From an uncultured Nocardiaceae bacterium (lineage in GTDB: Bacteria > Actinomycetota > Actinomycetes > Mycobacteriales > Mycobacteriaceae): 64,000 nt of DNA. This document shows positions 56,071 to 63,938 of this stretch, piece by piece (position 1 is the first letter of the stretch; every line of letters starts with the position of its first letter). Made by a program: the position numbers and the translations under genes. Under the pieces are notes generated by a model. The model was not told where the DNA came from. It searched no databases and saw only the letters and a list, made by a program, of their open reading frames with translations. The DNA lies in contig CAKZIX010000125.1 of assembly GCA_936936565.1 (NCBI GenBank), positions 1 through 64,000 of the forward strand, given 5' to 3'.

Positions 56071-56352
56071 ATGCGCACTTACTTGCGGGACTTGTGCATA
56101 CGTCTCGCCTGCATGCTCGACCCCGGCGCCGACGTGATTGTGCGGCATCGTGACATCGCCATGTCGAGCGAGGCCGCCCAGCGCATACGCGCCGCACAGC
56201 GCAGGGTCGCCCTGGCGCACAAGGGGGTCGCCGCCGAAACCGACGCGCTGGCCGCAGCTCGTGAACTCGACGCGGCGCAGCGAGCGCTGTGCAAGGCGCG
56301 GGACGACGCAGCGCGAGAGCTCGAAACGCTGCGCGCCCAACTCGGCGACTAG
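56071..56352 (+). CDS. Coiled-coil protein, 93 aa
   Basis: ATG follows GGAGG. From residue 35 on it is one long charged alanine-rich helix (RIRAAQRRVALAHKGVAAE, ARELDAAQRALCKARDDAAR), a likely coiled coil. Unknown function. Confidence 0.55.
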   Translation: MRTYLRDLCIRLACMLDPGADVIVRHRDIAMSSEAAQRIRAAQRRVALAHKGVAAETDALAAARELDAAQRALCKARDDAARELETLRAQLGD

Positions 56353-56361
56353 CACCCCCAC

Positions 56362-57051
56362 ATGCTGACCGTAGTGACCGGGCCACCGGCGGCCGGCAAG
56401 ACAACGTACGTACGGCAGCACGCCAACCCCGGCGACGTGGTCATCGACTTCGACGCCCTCGCAGTCGCCCTCGGTTCACCCGACACCCACGACCACCCGG
56501 CCCACATCACACGGGTAGCGCAAGCTGCCTGGCACGCCGCTCTACGTACGGCGCTCTCCACTGCGGCGCACGTCTGGCTCATACACGCCAACCCTAACGG
56601 TCGTGACCTCGCCCGGTATCGAGCGATGCGTGCCGAGATCGTCACAGTCGACCCCGGTCACGACGTGGTTGCACAGCGCATCGCGACACAGCGGCCCGCG
56701 CGAGCAGTAGCGCAAGCGGCAAACTACTACGCCGGACACAAGAGCGCAGGCCGCGCCGGCCACAGGTGGCGCACGATCAAGACCGAGTTCAAGGCGCGAT
56801 GCAGGGCGGTCGATGCGTCGTGCTGGCTCTGCGACGGCAAACTCGGCCCGATCGACTACGACGCCGAACCGAACGAACCGCTCGGCTTCGAGGCCGATCA
56901 CTATCACCCGGTGTCGACGCACCCGAACCTCGCCAACGACCCGACCAACCTGCGCCCCTCGCACGTCACATGCAACCGCACACGCCGCAACGCGCCGGCG
57001 CCGGAGCCCTCGCCTCAGCAGCCCAAAGCCTGGAAAAAAAGTTCGTTCTAG
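56362..57051 (+). CDS. P-loop kinase-like domain fused to HNH endonuclease
   Basis: A 229-aa fusion. Residues 1-125 form a small P-loop NTPase: Walker A TGPPAAGKTT (6-15), DVVIDFDALA, HVWLIHANPN. Residues 135-229 form an HNH nuclease: CWLC (154-157), EADHYHPVS with D179-H180 and H182, NLRPSH with N197, HVTCN (C204). HNH proteins beside terminase genes assist cos cleavage and packaging in several phages; the fused NTPase is unusual. Confidence 0.8.
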   Translation: MLTVVTGPPAAGKTTYVRQHANPGDVVIDFDALAVALGSPDTHDHPAHITRVAQAAWHAALRTALSTAAHVWLIHANPNGRDLARYRAMRAEIVTVDPGHDVVAQRIATQRPARAVAQAANYYAGHKSAGRAGHRWRTIKTEFKARCRAVDASCWLCDGKLGPIDYDAEPNEPLGFEADHYHPVSTHPNLANDPTNLRPSHVTCNRTRRNAPAPEPSPQQPKAWKKSSF

Positions 57052-57064
57052 GACTTGACAATCC

Positions 57065-57106
57065 GGGGGTAAGGGGGGCGAAAGTCGGGGGCGGACGGGG
57101 GAGGGG
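57065..57106 (+). other. G-tract cluster upstream of terminase (possible G-quadruplex or cos region)
   Basis: Five runs of four to six G (57065-57069, 57073-57078, 57087-57091, 57097-57101, 57103-57106) separated by short loops lie in the 119-bp non-coding gap between the HNH gene and the small terminase. TTGACA precedes at 57055 without a good -10. Cos sites are usually found here in actinophages. Confidence 0.5.
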
Positions 57107-57170
57107 TGCGGAGGCTGTCCGACTGCACTCGCGCGGGCCGAACCGGCTGTACATGTACCGGAGGTGAGCG

Positions 57171-57608
57171 GTGCCCGACGCCCACAATCGGACTCGTTAC
57201 CTAGCGGGTTGCCGGTGCGATGTCTGCAAGGAAGCTCAGGCCGCATACCGCCGTGACCTGCGGATACGCAAGACCGAAGAGGCCGCCGGTGGCCAGCCGG
57301 TCTCATCGGTGAAGTCGGCGCCGAAGGGCCCGACGGTGTGGGAGCCGGGCGCGGTGACCAAGGGTGTCGAGGCGGAACTCGAGGGGTACGTCGGGGCCGA
57401 GAAGCGGCCAGGGCTTGCGGCTACGGCGCTCGCTCTTGCCGCAGTGCTCGACAACCGCGCGATTGCGTCGCAGCACCCCGCGGCGGCGCGGCAGCTCACC
57501 GACATCCTCGACGCGCTCGGCCGGCAGGGCACCAAGCGTAAGAGCAAAGTCGACGAGGCGCGGCGCCAGTTCCATGCGATCGACGGCGGCGCGGAGCGCA
57601 CGGCGTGA
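57171..57608 (+). CDS. Terminase small subunit
   Basis: A 145-aa DNA-recognition subunit of the packaging motor. HNRTRYLAGCRCDVCKEAQAAYRR is the zinc-like N-terminal segment common in actinophage small terminases; a helical C-terminal part follows (LTDILDALGRQGTKRKSKVDEARRQF, cited as LTDILDALGRQG). GTG follows GGAGG. It overlaps the large subunit by 4 bp. Confidence 0.75.
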   Translation: MPDAHNRTRYLAGCRCDVCKEAQAAYRRDLRIRKTEEAAGGQPVSSVKSAPKGPTVWEPGAVTKGVEAELEGYVGAEKRPGLAATALALAAVLDNRAIASQHPAAARQLTDILDALGRQGTKRKSKVDEARRQFHAIDGGAERTA

Positions 57609-59296
57609 CATCAGCGGTGTGTGAGGCCGATGTCGTCGGCTACGTCGGCGGGGTCGCATTGTCGGCCGCCGACGAGCGCCCGCGCGGCTGTACGGTGCCG
57701 CGAATCTTCACCCCGCCCGCGCGCGAGCTGACGCCGCAGACGACGCACGGATACTCGGTGATTTGGTTCGCCGAGAATGTGCTCGGCCTGACGTTGCTGC
57801 CGTGGCAAAAGTGGCTGTTCTTGCACGCGCTCGAGCTGCGCCCCGATGGTACGTATCGGTTCCGGACCGTGATCGTCCTCGTCGCACGCCAGAACGGCAA
57901 AACGATGATGATGCTCGTCTTGGCGTTGTGGTCGATCTATGTGCAGGGGTTGCGGACCGTGATTGGCACCGCGCAGAAGCTCGAGAAGGCCGAGGAAACG
58001 TGGGCGGAGGCCGTCGAGATGGCGCGGGCCGAGCCCGATCTGTCCGAGTCGATCGCGAAGGTTGAGGAGCAAAAGGGGCGAAAGTCCTTGCAGCTCTTGC
58101 CTGATGAGGATGCGCCGCCTGGGGCGTCCGGGCCCGAGTACAAGGTCGCGGCGGCCAATCGGCGCGGTGGGCGCGGGTCGTCGGGCGATCGGGTGCTGCT
58201 CGATGAGTTGCGCGAGCATCAGTCGTGGGATGCGTGGGCGTCGCTGTCGAAGACGACACTCGCTCGCCCGAAAGCGCAGGTGTGGACGTTCTCGAATGCC
58301 GGCGACGCGCTGTCGATCGTTTTGCGGTATTTGCGCGCATTGGCTCACGAGTCCGTCGGGTGGCCGGATGGTGACGGCGACAAGGCGGCGCTTGACGCGC
58401 ACGGGGCGACTGGCGACGCGGAAGCCGATGCGGATTTCGCGCAGTGGGAAGACGAGTTCGACGACGAGTCGCTCGCCCTGTTTGAGTGGTCGGCGGCGCC
58501 GACCGCGCGGCGTGGAGATCCGCAGGTGTGGGCGCAGGCGAACCCGTCGATGAACTACGACGACTTTGTTCCGAATTGCATCACCGTCCGGGCGATCGCG
58601 GCGGCGTTCAAGACGGATCCTCCGTCGCTGTTCGACACCGAGGTTCTGTGTCGGTGGCTTGCGACTGCGACGGGTGGGCCGTTTCCGCCGGGCAAGTGGG
58701 GCGATTCGCTGGACGAATCGTCGGTGCCGAACGAATCCGCCCGGCGAACGCTGTGCGTCGAGGTGTCGCTGTCGCGATCGACGTCGTACGTCGCGCTGGC
58801 GGGCACACGCGCAGACGGCTTGGCGCACTGCGAGATTCAGGAGTCCGGCGACGGTACCGACTGGGTGGTGCCGTGGTTGATCGAACGGCGCGCGAAGTAC
58901 GCCGCGGTCGTCGTTCGCAAGTCGGGCGCACAGGCATCGTCACTACTCGACCAGATCCGTTCGGCGACCCTGCCGAATGGTGAGCCCGCAAACCTGCCGG
59001 TGCTCGAATGCTCGGGCGCGGACTTGGGCCGGGCGATGGGGATCGCATACGACGCGGTCGACAACGGCACAGTGAAGCACCTCCCGCATCCCGGGTTGGA
59101 TCTCGCGGCGAGCACCGCAGCGGTCAAAACGACCACCGGCGGTGGATGGGAAATCGATCCAGTGAACTCGCCGACCGATCCCGCGCCGCTTGTTGCGTGG
59201 ATCGGCGCGCTATGGGCGCTGGGCGTGCCTGAGAAAGTCCGGAAGATCCCGCAGATTCACCTATGGCCGGACGAATTGGAGGAGATCGCACCGTGA
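57605..59296 (+). CDS. Terminase large subunit
   Basis: A 563-aa packaging ATPase-nuclease. The ATPase domain has LPWQKWLFLHALE (adenine region), Walker A VARQNGKT (93-100) and Walker B VLLDEL; the 'GRGSSGDR' stretch precedes it. The C-terminal RNase H-like nuclease domain includes CVEVSLSRSTSYVALAG and later acidic residues (DAVDNG). Length and order match the phage-type large terminases of HK97-fold actinophages. Confidence 0.92.
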   Translation: MTSAVCEADVVGYVGGVALSAADERPRGCTVPRIFTPPARELTPQTTHGYSVIWFAENVLGLTLLPWQKWLFLHALELRPDGTYRFRTVIVLVARQNGKTMMMLVLALWSIYVQGLRTVIGTAQKLEKAEETWAEAVEMARAEPDLSESIAKVEEQKGRKSLQLLPDEDAPPGASGPEYKVAAANRRGGRGSSGDRVLLDELREHQSWDAWASLSKTTLARPKAQVWTFSNAGDALSIVLRYLRALAHESVGWPDGDGDKAALDAHGATGDAEADADFAQWEDEFDDESLALFEWSAAPTARRGDPQVWAQANPSMNYDDFVPNCITVRAIAAAFKTDPPSLFDTEVLCRWLATATGGPFPPGKWGDSLDESSVPNESARRTLCVEVSLSRSTSYVALAGTRADGLAHCEIQESGDGTDWVVPWLIERRAKYAAVVVRKSGAQASSLLDQIRSATLPNGEPANLPVLECSGADLGRAMGIAYDAVDNGTVKHLPHPGLDLAASTAAVKTTTGGGWEIDPVNSPTDPAPLVAWIGALWALGVPEKVRKIPQIHLWPDELEEIAP

Positions 59297-59463
59297 GGTT
59301 TGTTGTCGCCTCGATTCTCGAGGTAGTGGGGCTGGCGGTCATGGCCGTCGGGCTGTGGACGCTCGCGCCGTGGCTTGGCCTGGTCGTCGGTGGCGTGGCG
59401 GTCGCCGCGCTGGGCATCGCCGTCGATCCGCCGCGCGCCCGCGATCGTGAGCGCGGCCAGTGA
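59293..59463 (+). CDS. Small two-span membrane protein between terminase and portal
   Basis: A 56-aa protein with two membrane helices (about 5-24 and 27-46, ASILEVVGLAVMAVGLW and LGLVVGGVAVAALGIAV). Coupled at both ends by GTGA. Small membrane proteins at this place occur in other phages; unknown role. Confidence 0.55.
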   Translation: MRFVVASILEVVGLAVMAVGLWTLAPWLGLVVGGVAVAALGIAVDPPRARDRERGQ

Positions 59464-60674
59464 GCTTGCTGTCTCGCCTGCTGGAGCGCGGCGGCCCCGA
59501 GCGACGGGCGTTCACGCCGACGGCTATACCGAAGAACTCGGACGGGTTCATGTCGGACTCGGGCATGTACGTAAGCGAGGGTTCGGCGTTGCAGCTCGCG
59601 GCCGTCTACGCGTGTGTGCAGCTCATAGCCGATTCGATTGCATCGCTGCCGATGGACGTGTTCCGCAAGCGGGAAGCGGTGCGCGAGGAGGTCGCGCCGG
59701 TGCCGGCACTCATCCGGCAGCCCTTCGCGCACCTGACTGCGTTCGAGTGGGTATTCCAGACCGTTACGTCACTTGCGTTGCGCGGCAATTCATTCGCGCG
59801 AGTGATCGAGTGGGATCGCTTCGAGTTCCCCGTGCAATTGCAGCCGATCCACCCCGATTGTGTGACGATCGAGCTCGACGACCACGGCCGGCCGAACTAC
59901 CGGATCGACGGCGTCAAGGTCGCGCGTGACGAGATCGTTCACATTCGCCGGTTCGCGTTGCCGGGCGCTGTGATGGGCTTGTCGCCGATCGAGCAGGCGC
60001 GCGTCGGGCTGGGCCTCGGACTGGCGGCCGAGCGATACGGTGCACGCTACTTCCGCGACTCCGCGAATCCCTCGTCGGTCCTCGAAACCGACGACAACCT
60101 GTCCGACGAGGCGGCGCAGGCGACCATGCGCCAGTGGATCGCCAGCCACGGCGGCCGCCGCCGCCCTGCGGTGTTGTCCGGTGGGCTCAAGTACCGCACC
60201 ATCAGCGTGACCCCCGAGGAATCGCAGTTCCTCGAGACGCGCAAGTACCAGCGCGCCGAGATCGCGATGCTTTTTCGGGTGCCGCCGCACATGATCGGCG
60301 ACACCGAGAAGTCGACGAGTTGGGGTACCGGCATCGAGCAGCAGAGCATCGGATTCGTCACCTACACCCTGCGGCCGTGGCTCACGTGCATCGAAGCGGC
60401 GCTAACCGACCTCCTGCCCCGCGGCCAGTTCGTTCGATTCAATGTCGACGCACTGTTGCGCGGTGACCAAAAGGCGCGCTGGGAGTCGTACCAGATCGCC
60501 CGCAACGCTGGCGTGCTGAGCGTCAACGAGATCCGCGCGCTCGAAGACATGCCGCCGATCCCCAACGGCGACAGTCGTATTCAGCCGCTCAACATGGGCC
60601 CGCTCGGATCGGACCCGCTCGCCGCCAAGGCGGAACCGACGAAGGAGGAACCCAGTGCCGCACTCGAAGGCTGA
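59460..60674 (+). CDS. HK97-type portal protein
   Basis: A 404-aa portal forming the ring through which DNA enters the head. Family features are ALQLAAVYACVQLIADSIASLPMDVF, the wing-stem region and RVPPHMIGDTEKSTSWGTGIEQQSIGF near residues 275-302 (cited as RVPPHMIGD and STSWGTGIEQQ). GTG 59460 overlaps the preceding gene. It overlaps the protease gene by 20 bp. Confidence 0.93.
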   Translation: MSLLSRLLERGGPERRAFTPTAIPKNSDGFMSDSGMYVSEGSALQLAAVYACVQLIADSIASLPMDVFRKREAVREEVAPVPALIRQPFAHLTAFEWVFQTVTSLALRGNSFARVIEWDRFEFPVQLQPIHPDCVTIELDDHGRPNYRIDGVKVARDEIVHIRRFALPGAVMGLSPIEQARVGLGLGLAAERYGARYFRDSANPSSVLETDDNLSDEAAQATMRQWIASHGGRRRPAVLSGGLKYRTISVTPEESQFLETRKYQRAEIAMLFRVPPHMIGDTEKSTSWGTGIEQQSIGFVTYTLRPWLTCIEAALTDLLPRGQFVRFNVDALLRGDQKARWESYQIARNAGVLSVNEIRALEDMPPIPNGDSRIQPLNMGPLGSDPLAAKAEPTKEEPSAALEG

Positions 60675-61401
60675 CCGCCGAAGCCAGCTCTTGGACGCGC
60701 CCGAACGCCGCAACTACGCGGTGAGCGGCCTCACGATTCGCAAGAAGACCGGCGACACGGTCACGCTGACCGGCTATGCCACCGTGTTCGACGCGCCTTA
60801 CGACGTGTACGGCGGCGCAGAGCGGGGCGGATGGAGTGAGGTTATCGATCCCGGGGCGTTCGATCGCACGTTGGCGGAATCGCCCGACCTCCATTTGCTC
60901 ATCAATCACGAGGGCATGCCGCTCGCGCGCACCAAGTCGGGCACCCTGCGCCTGGCCTCCGACGCCACGGGCCTCAAGGTCGAGGCCGACCTCGACCGCA
61001 ACGACCCCGACGTACAGCGCCTCGAAACCAAGATGCGCCGCGGCGACATGGACGAGATGTCGTTCGCGTTCCGCGTAAAGGCGCAACAGTGGTCGCCAGA
61101 CTACGACGAGCGCCGCATCACCGAGATTTCTCTACACAAGGGCGACGTTTCCGTCGTCAACTTCGGCGCGAACCCGGCGACGTCGGCCAACCTGCGCGGC
61201 ATCCTCGACTGCCTAGCGTCCATCGGTGAAGGTGACGCCGCCCTCGCCGAGGCCCGCGGAATCGGCACCACCGAGTTGAGCAGGGCGCACGCTCAGCTCG
61301 GTGCGATCGTCGAACGCCTGCGCCAGCCGTCGGCCGAATCGCGCGCCGCGACGTTGTCGGTTGCCGCGTTGCGTGCGCTCGGCGACGGAACCGAGCTCTA
61401 A
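60655..61401 (+). CDS. HK97-type prohead protease
   Basis: A 248-aa serine protease of the herpesvirus-assemblin-like fold. LTGYATVFDAPYDVYGGAERG, LLINHEGMPLARTKSGTLRL (catalytic His in NHEG) and MRRGDMDEMSFAFRV (catalytic Ser in MSFAF) are present. It should remove the N-terminal delta domain of the capsid protein. GTG follows GGAGGA. Confidence 0.92.
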   Translation: MPHSKADRRSQLLDAPERRNYAVSGLTIRKKTGDTVTLTGYATVFDAPYDVYGGAERGGWSEVIDPGAFDRTLAESPDLHLLINHEGMPLARTKSGTLRLASDATGLKVEADLDRNDPDVQRLETKMRRGDMDEMSFAFRVKAQQWSPDYDERRITEISLHKGDVSVVNFGANPATSANLRGILDCLASIGEGDAALAEARGIGTTELSRAHAQLGAIVERLRQPSAESRAATLSVAALRALGDGTEL

Positions 61402-61422
61402 CAACACCCTCGAACTTCCCGA

Positions 61423-61491
61423 CCCGCTTGGCACTGGCGGGCGGGTCTCGCGCTCTGGCACTGAGCGCAGCCTTTGGCCTGGCACTGGCCG
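61423..61491 (+). promoter_or_regulatory. Three consecutive hairpins with identical TGGCACT loops in the capsid leader
   Basis: Hairpin 1: CCCGCT/GGCGGG around TGGCACT (61423-61441). Hairpin 2: GCGCTC/GAGCGC around TGGCACT (61450-61468). Hairpin 3: GGCC/GGCC (plus a T-G pair) around TGGCACT (61475-61491). Stems differ but compensate, while the loop is constant, which points to selection on the RNA. They fill the 126-bp gap before the major capsid gene. Confidence 0.7.
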
Positions 61492-61527
61492 CCTCACCAC
61501 CCCACACCCCATAGAAGGGATTCGCTC

Positions 61528-62913
61528 ATGAACGAGCGTTTGAAGCGGCTCATCGAACGCCGCAAGCAGGCTGCCGAAGCCCGCGAGCAGGTGCTCGCCG
61601 CCCGCGCGGCGATCCTGTCCGTCGCCGAGGATGAGGCTCGCGAGGAACTCAGCCCCGAAGAGGACGCCGAGTTCCGCAAGCTCACCGAAGACGTGAAGCT
61701 CAAAGACGCCGAGCTGCGCAACTACGACGAGCGCATCACCGAGCTGACCGAGGAGATCGAGCGCGATGCGAAGATCACCGAGGGTGCTGCTGCGGTGCGC
61801 CGGGCACAGGCCCGCGTGCAGTCGGTCACGGAGTCGCGCACGTACGAGAAGGGCAACGGCCGGTCCTACTTGCAGGACCTGATGCGCCATCAGCTCAATC
61901 TCGACGCAACCGGTCACGCCCTCGACCGGCTGCGCCGGCACGCCACCGAGGTCGAGACCGACAAGGAATACCGCGACCTCAACCGCACCGACGGCCAGGG
62001 CGGCTATTTCGTCCCGCCGCTGTGGCTGATGAACCAGTACGTCGAGCTCGCCCGACCGGGACGCGCCTACGCGAACCTGTGCACGATGCAGGAATTGCCC
62101 GGCGGAACGGACTCGATCAACATTCCGAAGGTGCTCACCGGCACGGCGACCGCGGTGCAGACCGCAGACAACGCCGCGGTGCAGGAAACCGACATGACCG
62201 ACACCTCGGTCGAGGCCAAGGTGCGCACCATCGCCGGTCAGCAGGACGTCGCGATCCAGAACCTCGATCAAAGCCCGGTGAACTTCGACCAGGTGATTTT
62301 CGGTGACCTCGTCGCCGACTTCGCCACGAAGGTTGATCTTCAGGTGATCGCGGGCTCCGGTGCGGCCGGTCAGGTCGTCGGCGTCCGAAACACGCCGGGC
62401 ATCGGAACGATCGCGTTCACGGGCACCACCGTGAACGCCTTGTACGCCAAGCTCGCCGATGCAGTCCAGCGCGTGCACACCGCGCGGTTCTTGGCCCCGA
62501 CGGTGATCGCGATGCACCCGCGCCGCTGGGCGTGGTTCCTGTCGGCGAGCGACACCAACGGTCGCCCGCTGATCGTGCCCGAGGCGGGGAACCCGCAGAA
62601 CTCGATCGGCAGCCTTTCGGCGGTCGCATCGCAGCAGGTCGTCGGTCAGTTGCACGGCGTGCCCGTGGTCACCGACCCGAACATCCCGACCAACCTCGGC
62701 GCGGGCACCAACGAGGACACAATCCACGTGCTGCGTGCGTCCGACCTGCTGCTCTACGAGGGCGGCATCCGCACGCGCACCCTGCAGGAAGTCGGATCGG
62801 GCAACCTCACCGTGCGGTTGCAGGTGTACGGCTACATCGCGTTCACCGCGGGCCGCTACCCGGCGTCGATCGTCGAGATCGGCGGCACCGGCTTGGTGGC
62901 GCCGAGCTTCTAA
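61528..62913 (+). CDS. HK97-fold major capsid protein with N-terminal scaffold (delta) domain
   Basis: A 461-aa coat protein. Residues 1-115 are a charged coiled coil (LIERRKQAAEAREQVLAARAA, DERITELTEEIERDA) acting as internal scaffold to be removed by the protease. The mature HK97 fold follows from about LNRTDGQGGYFVPPLW, with GRAYANLCTMQELPGGTDSINIP (N-arm/E-loop region), the P-domain and the A-domain containing HPRRWAWFLSASD. ATG follows AGAAGGGA. Confidence 0.93.
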   Translation: MNERLKRLIERRKQAAEAREQVLAARAAILSVAEDEAREELSPEEDAEFRKLTEDVKLKDAELRNYDERITELTEEIERDAKITEGAAAVRRAQARVQSVTESRTYEKGNGRSYLQDLMRHQLNLDATGHALDRLRRHATEVETDKEYRDLNRTDGQGGYFVPPLWLMNQYVELARPGRAYANLCTMQELPGGTDSINIPKVLTGTATAVQTADNAAVQETDMTDTSVEAKVRTIAGQQDVAIQNLDQSPVNFDQVIFGDLVADFATKVDLQVIAGSGAAGQVVGVRNTPGIGTIAFTGTTVNALYAKLADAVQRVHTARFLAPTVIAMHPRRWAWFLSASDTNGRPLIVPEAGNPQNSIGSLSAVASQQVVGQLHGVPVVTDPNIPTNLGAGTNEDTIHVLRASDLLLYEGGIRTRTLQEVGSGNLTVRLQVYGYIAFTAGRYPASIVEIGGTGLVAPSF

Positions 62914-62920
62914 CCCACAT

Positions 62921-62954
62921 GCGGGCGAGCGCTCATCTCGAAGCGTTCGCCCGC
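62921..62954 (+). terminator. Hairpin terminator/attenuator after the capsid gene
   Basis: A 13-bp stem with one G-T pair (62921-62933 with 62942-62954, loop of 8). It follows the capsid stop by 7 bp and would lower transcription of the connector genes relative to the capsid. Confidence 0.75.
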
Positions 62955-62989
62955 GTTGGGTTGGCCGAACGTGAAATGGAGACACGGCA

Positions 62990-63250
62990 ATGAACCGACT
63001 GCGAGACATCGCTGCCGACTACAAGGCGGCGCACATCGAGCAATACGCCGCCCTCACGGCTGCTGGCCGCGACGACGAGGCCGACCGGGTCGCCGCGATT
63101 CTGCGCGAGCAGTACGGCCACGACGTCGACGCCATGACGCCCGCGCGGAAGCGGCCAGCGAGCAAGGCGCCGAGCCGAACCGTGGCGCCGAAGCCGGGCG
63201 ACACCACCACCCCGAAGGGTGAGCAGGAAAAGGAGATCCGCAATGGCTGA
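62990..63250 (+). CDS. Small head protein, helical with basic tail
   Basis: An 86-aa protein directly after the capsid gene. N-terminal helix YKAAHIEQYAALTAAGRDDEADRVAAILREQ, cited as EQYAALTAAGRDDEADRV, then a P/K/T-rich tail. ATG follows GGAGA. In the usual order this slot holds small head or connector proteins; unassigned. Confidence 0.6.
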   Translation: MNRLRDIAADYKAAHIEQYAALTAAGRDDEADRVAAILREQYGHDVDAMTPARKRPASKAPSRTVAPKPGDTTTPKGEQEKEIRNG

Positions 63251-63404
63251 GCCGAAATTCTTCGACGAGGACACGGCGTCGCTGACGCACGGTCCGGCGA
63301 TCGCGGACCCCACCGGCGGCACAACCGTCGATGCCCAGGCGCGGACCGCGATCAACAACATTCTTGCCGCCCTGCGATCCGCTCAGATCATCGCGCAGGA
63401 CTAA
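63243..63404 (+). CDS. Small head-associated protein, 53 aa
   Basis: Starts at the ATGGCTGA junction. TVDAQARTAINNILAALRSA is a C-terminal helix; the pattern resembles short trimeric head-fibre or head-associated proteins near connectors (inference). Confidence 0.5.
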   Translation: MAEPKFFDEDTASLTHGPAIADPTGGTTVDAQARTAINNILAALRSAQIIAQD

Positions 63405-63410
63405 CGGCCG

Positions 63411-63938
63411 ATGACGACCCCGATCGTCGCGTTCTCGGACTACCAGGAGTTCGCGAGCGGCGCGAACGTCGAAGAGGCGCGATTCAACGGGGCGGTGGCC
63501 GCGATCCGCCGATACTGCGGATGGCATGTCGCCCCGGTTATGCCCGAAACATTCACCGTCGACGGTTCGGGGTCGAGCCTGCTGCAATTGCGCACGTTGC
63601 GTCTCACCGACGTTTCGTCGGTTGTCAACGACGGCGCGGCCCTGGCCGCGACCGAGTTCGAATGGTCGACCATCGGCACGCTGAGACGCCGAAACGGTGT
63701 GTGGACCTCGCGATTTCGCGGCGTCGTCGTAACCACACAGCATGGATTCGCGGTCCCGCCGGCCGACTTGGTTTCGGTGCTCTACGACGTCACAAGCCGC
63801 GCAGTACTCGCCGAGCCCGGATCCTCGCTCGACAAATTCGGCCCGTTCGAGTTCGGCCGCACCGAAGGGGGCGCCGTCTCGTTCCTGCCGTCCGAACGCG
63901 CGGTGCTCGATCAATACCGGCTCCCGGTGTTCGCGTGA
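63411..63938 (+). CDS. Head-tail connector (gp6-like adaptor)
   Basis: A 175-aa protein. The start FSDYQEFASGANVEEARFNGAVAAIRRYCGWHVAP and the 'Y-D-V-T-S-R-A' region (LVSVLYDVTSRAVL) match head-completion adaptors of HK97-type phages, which sit on the portal ring. Overlaps the next gene by GTGA. Confidence 0.75.
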   Translation: MTTPIVAFSDYQEFASGANVEEARFNGAVAAIRRYCGWHVAPVMPETFTVDGSGSSLLQLRTLRLTDVSSVVNDGAALAATEFEWSTIGTLRRRNGVWTSRFRGVVVTTQHGFAVPPADLVSVLYDVTSRAVLAEPGSSLDKFGPFEFGRTEGGAVSFLPSERAVLDQYRLPVFA

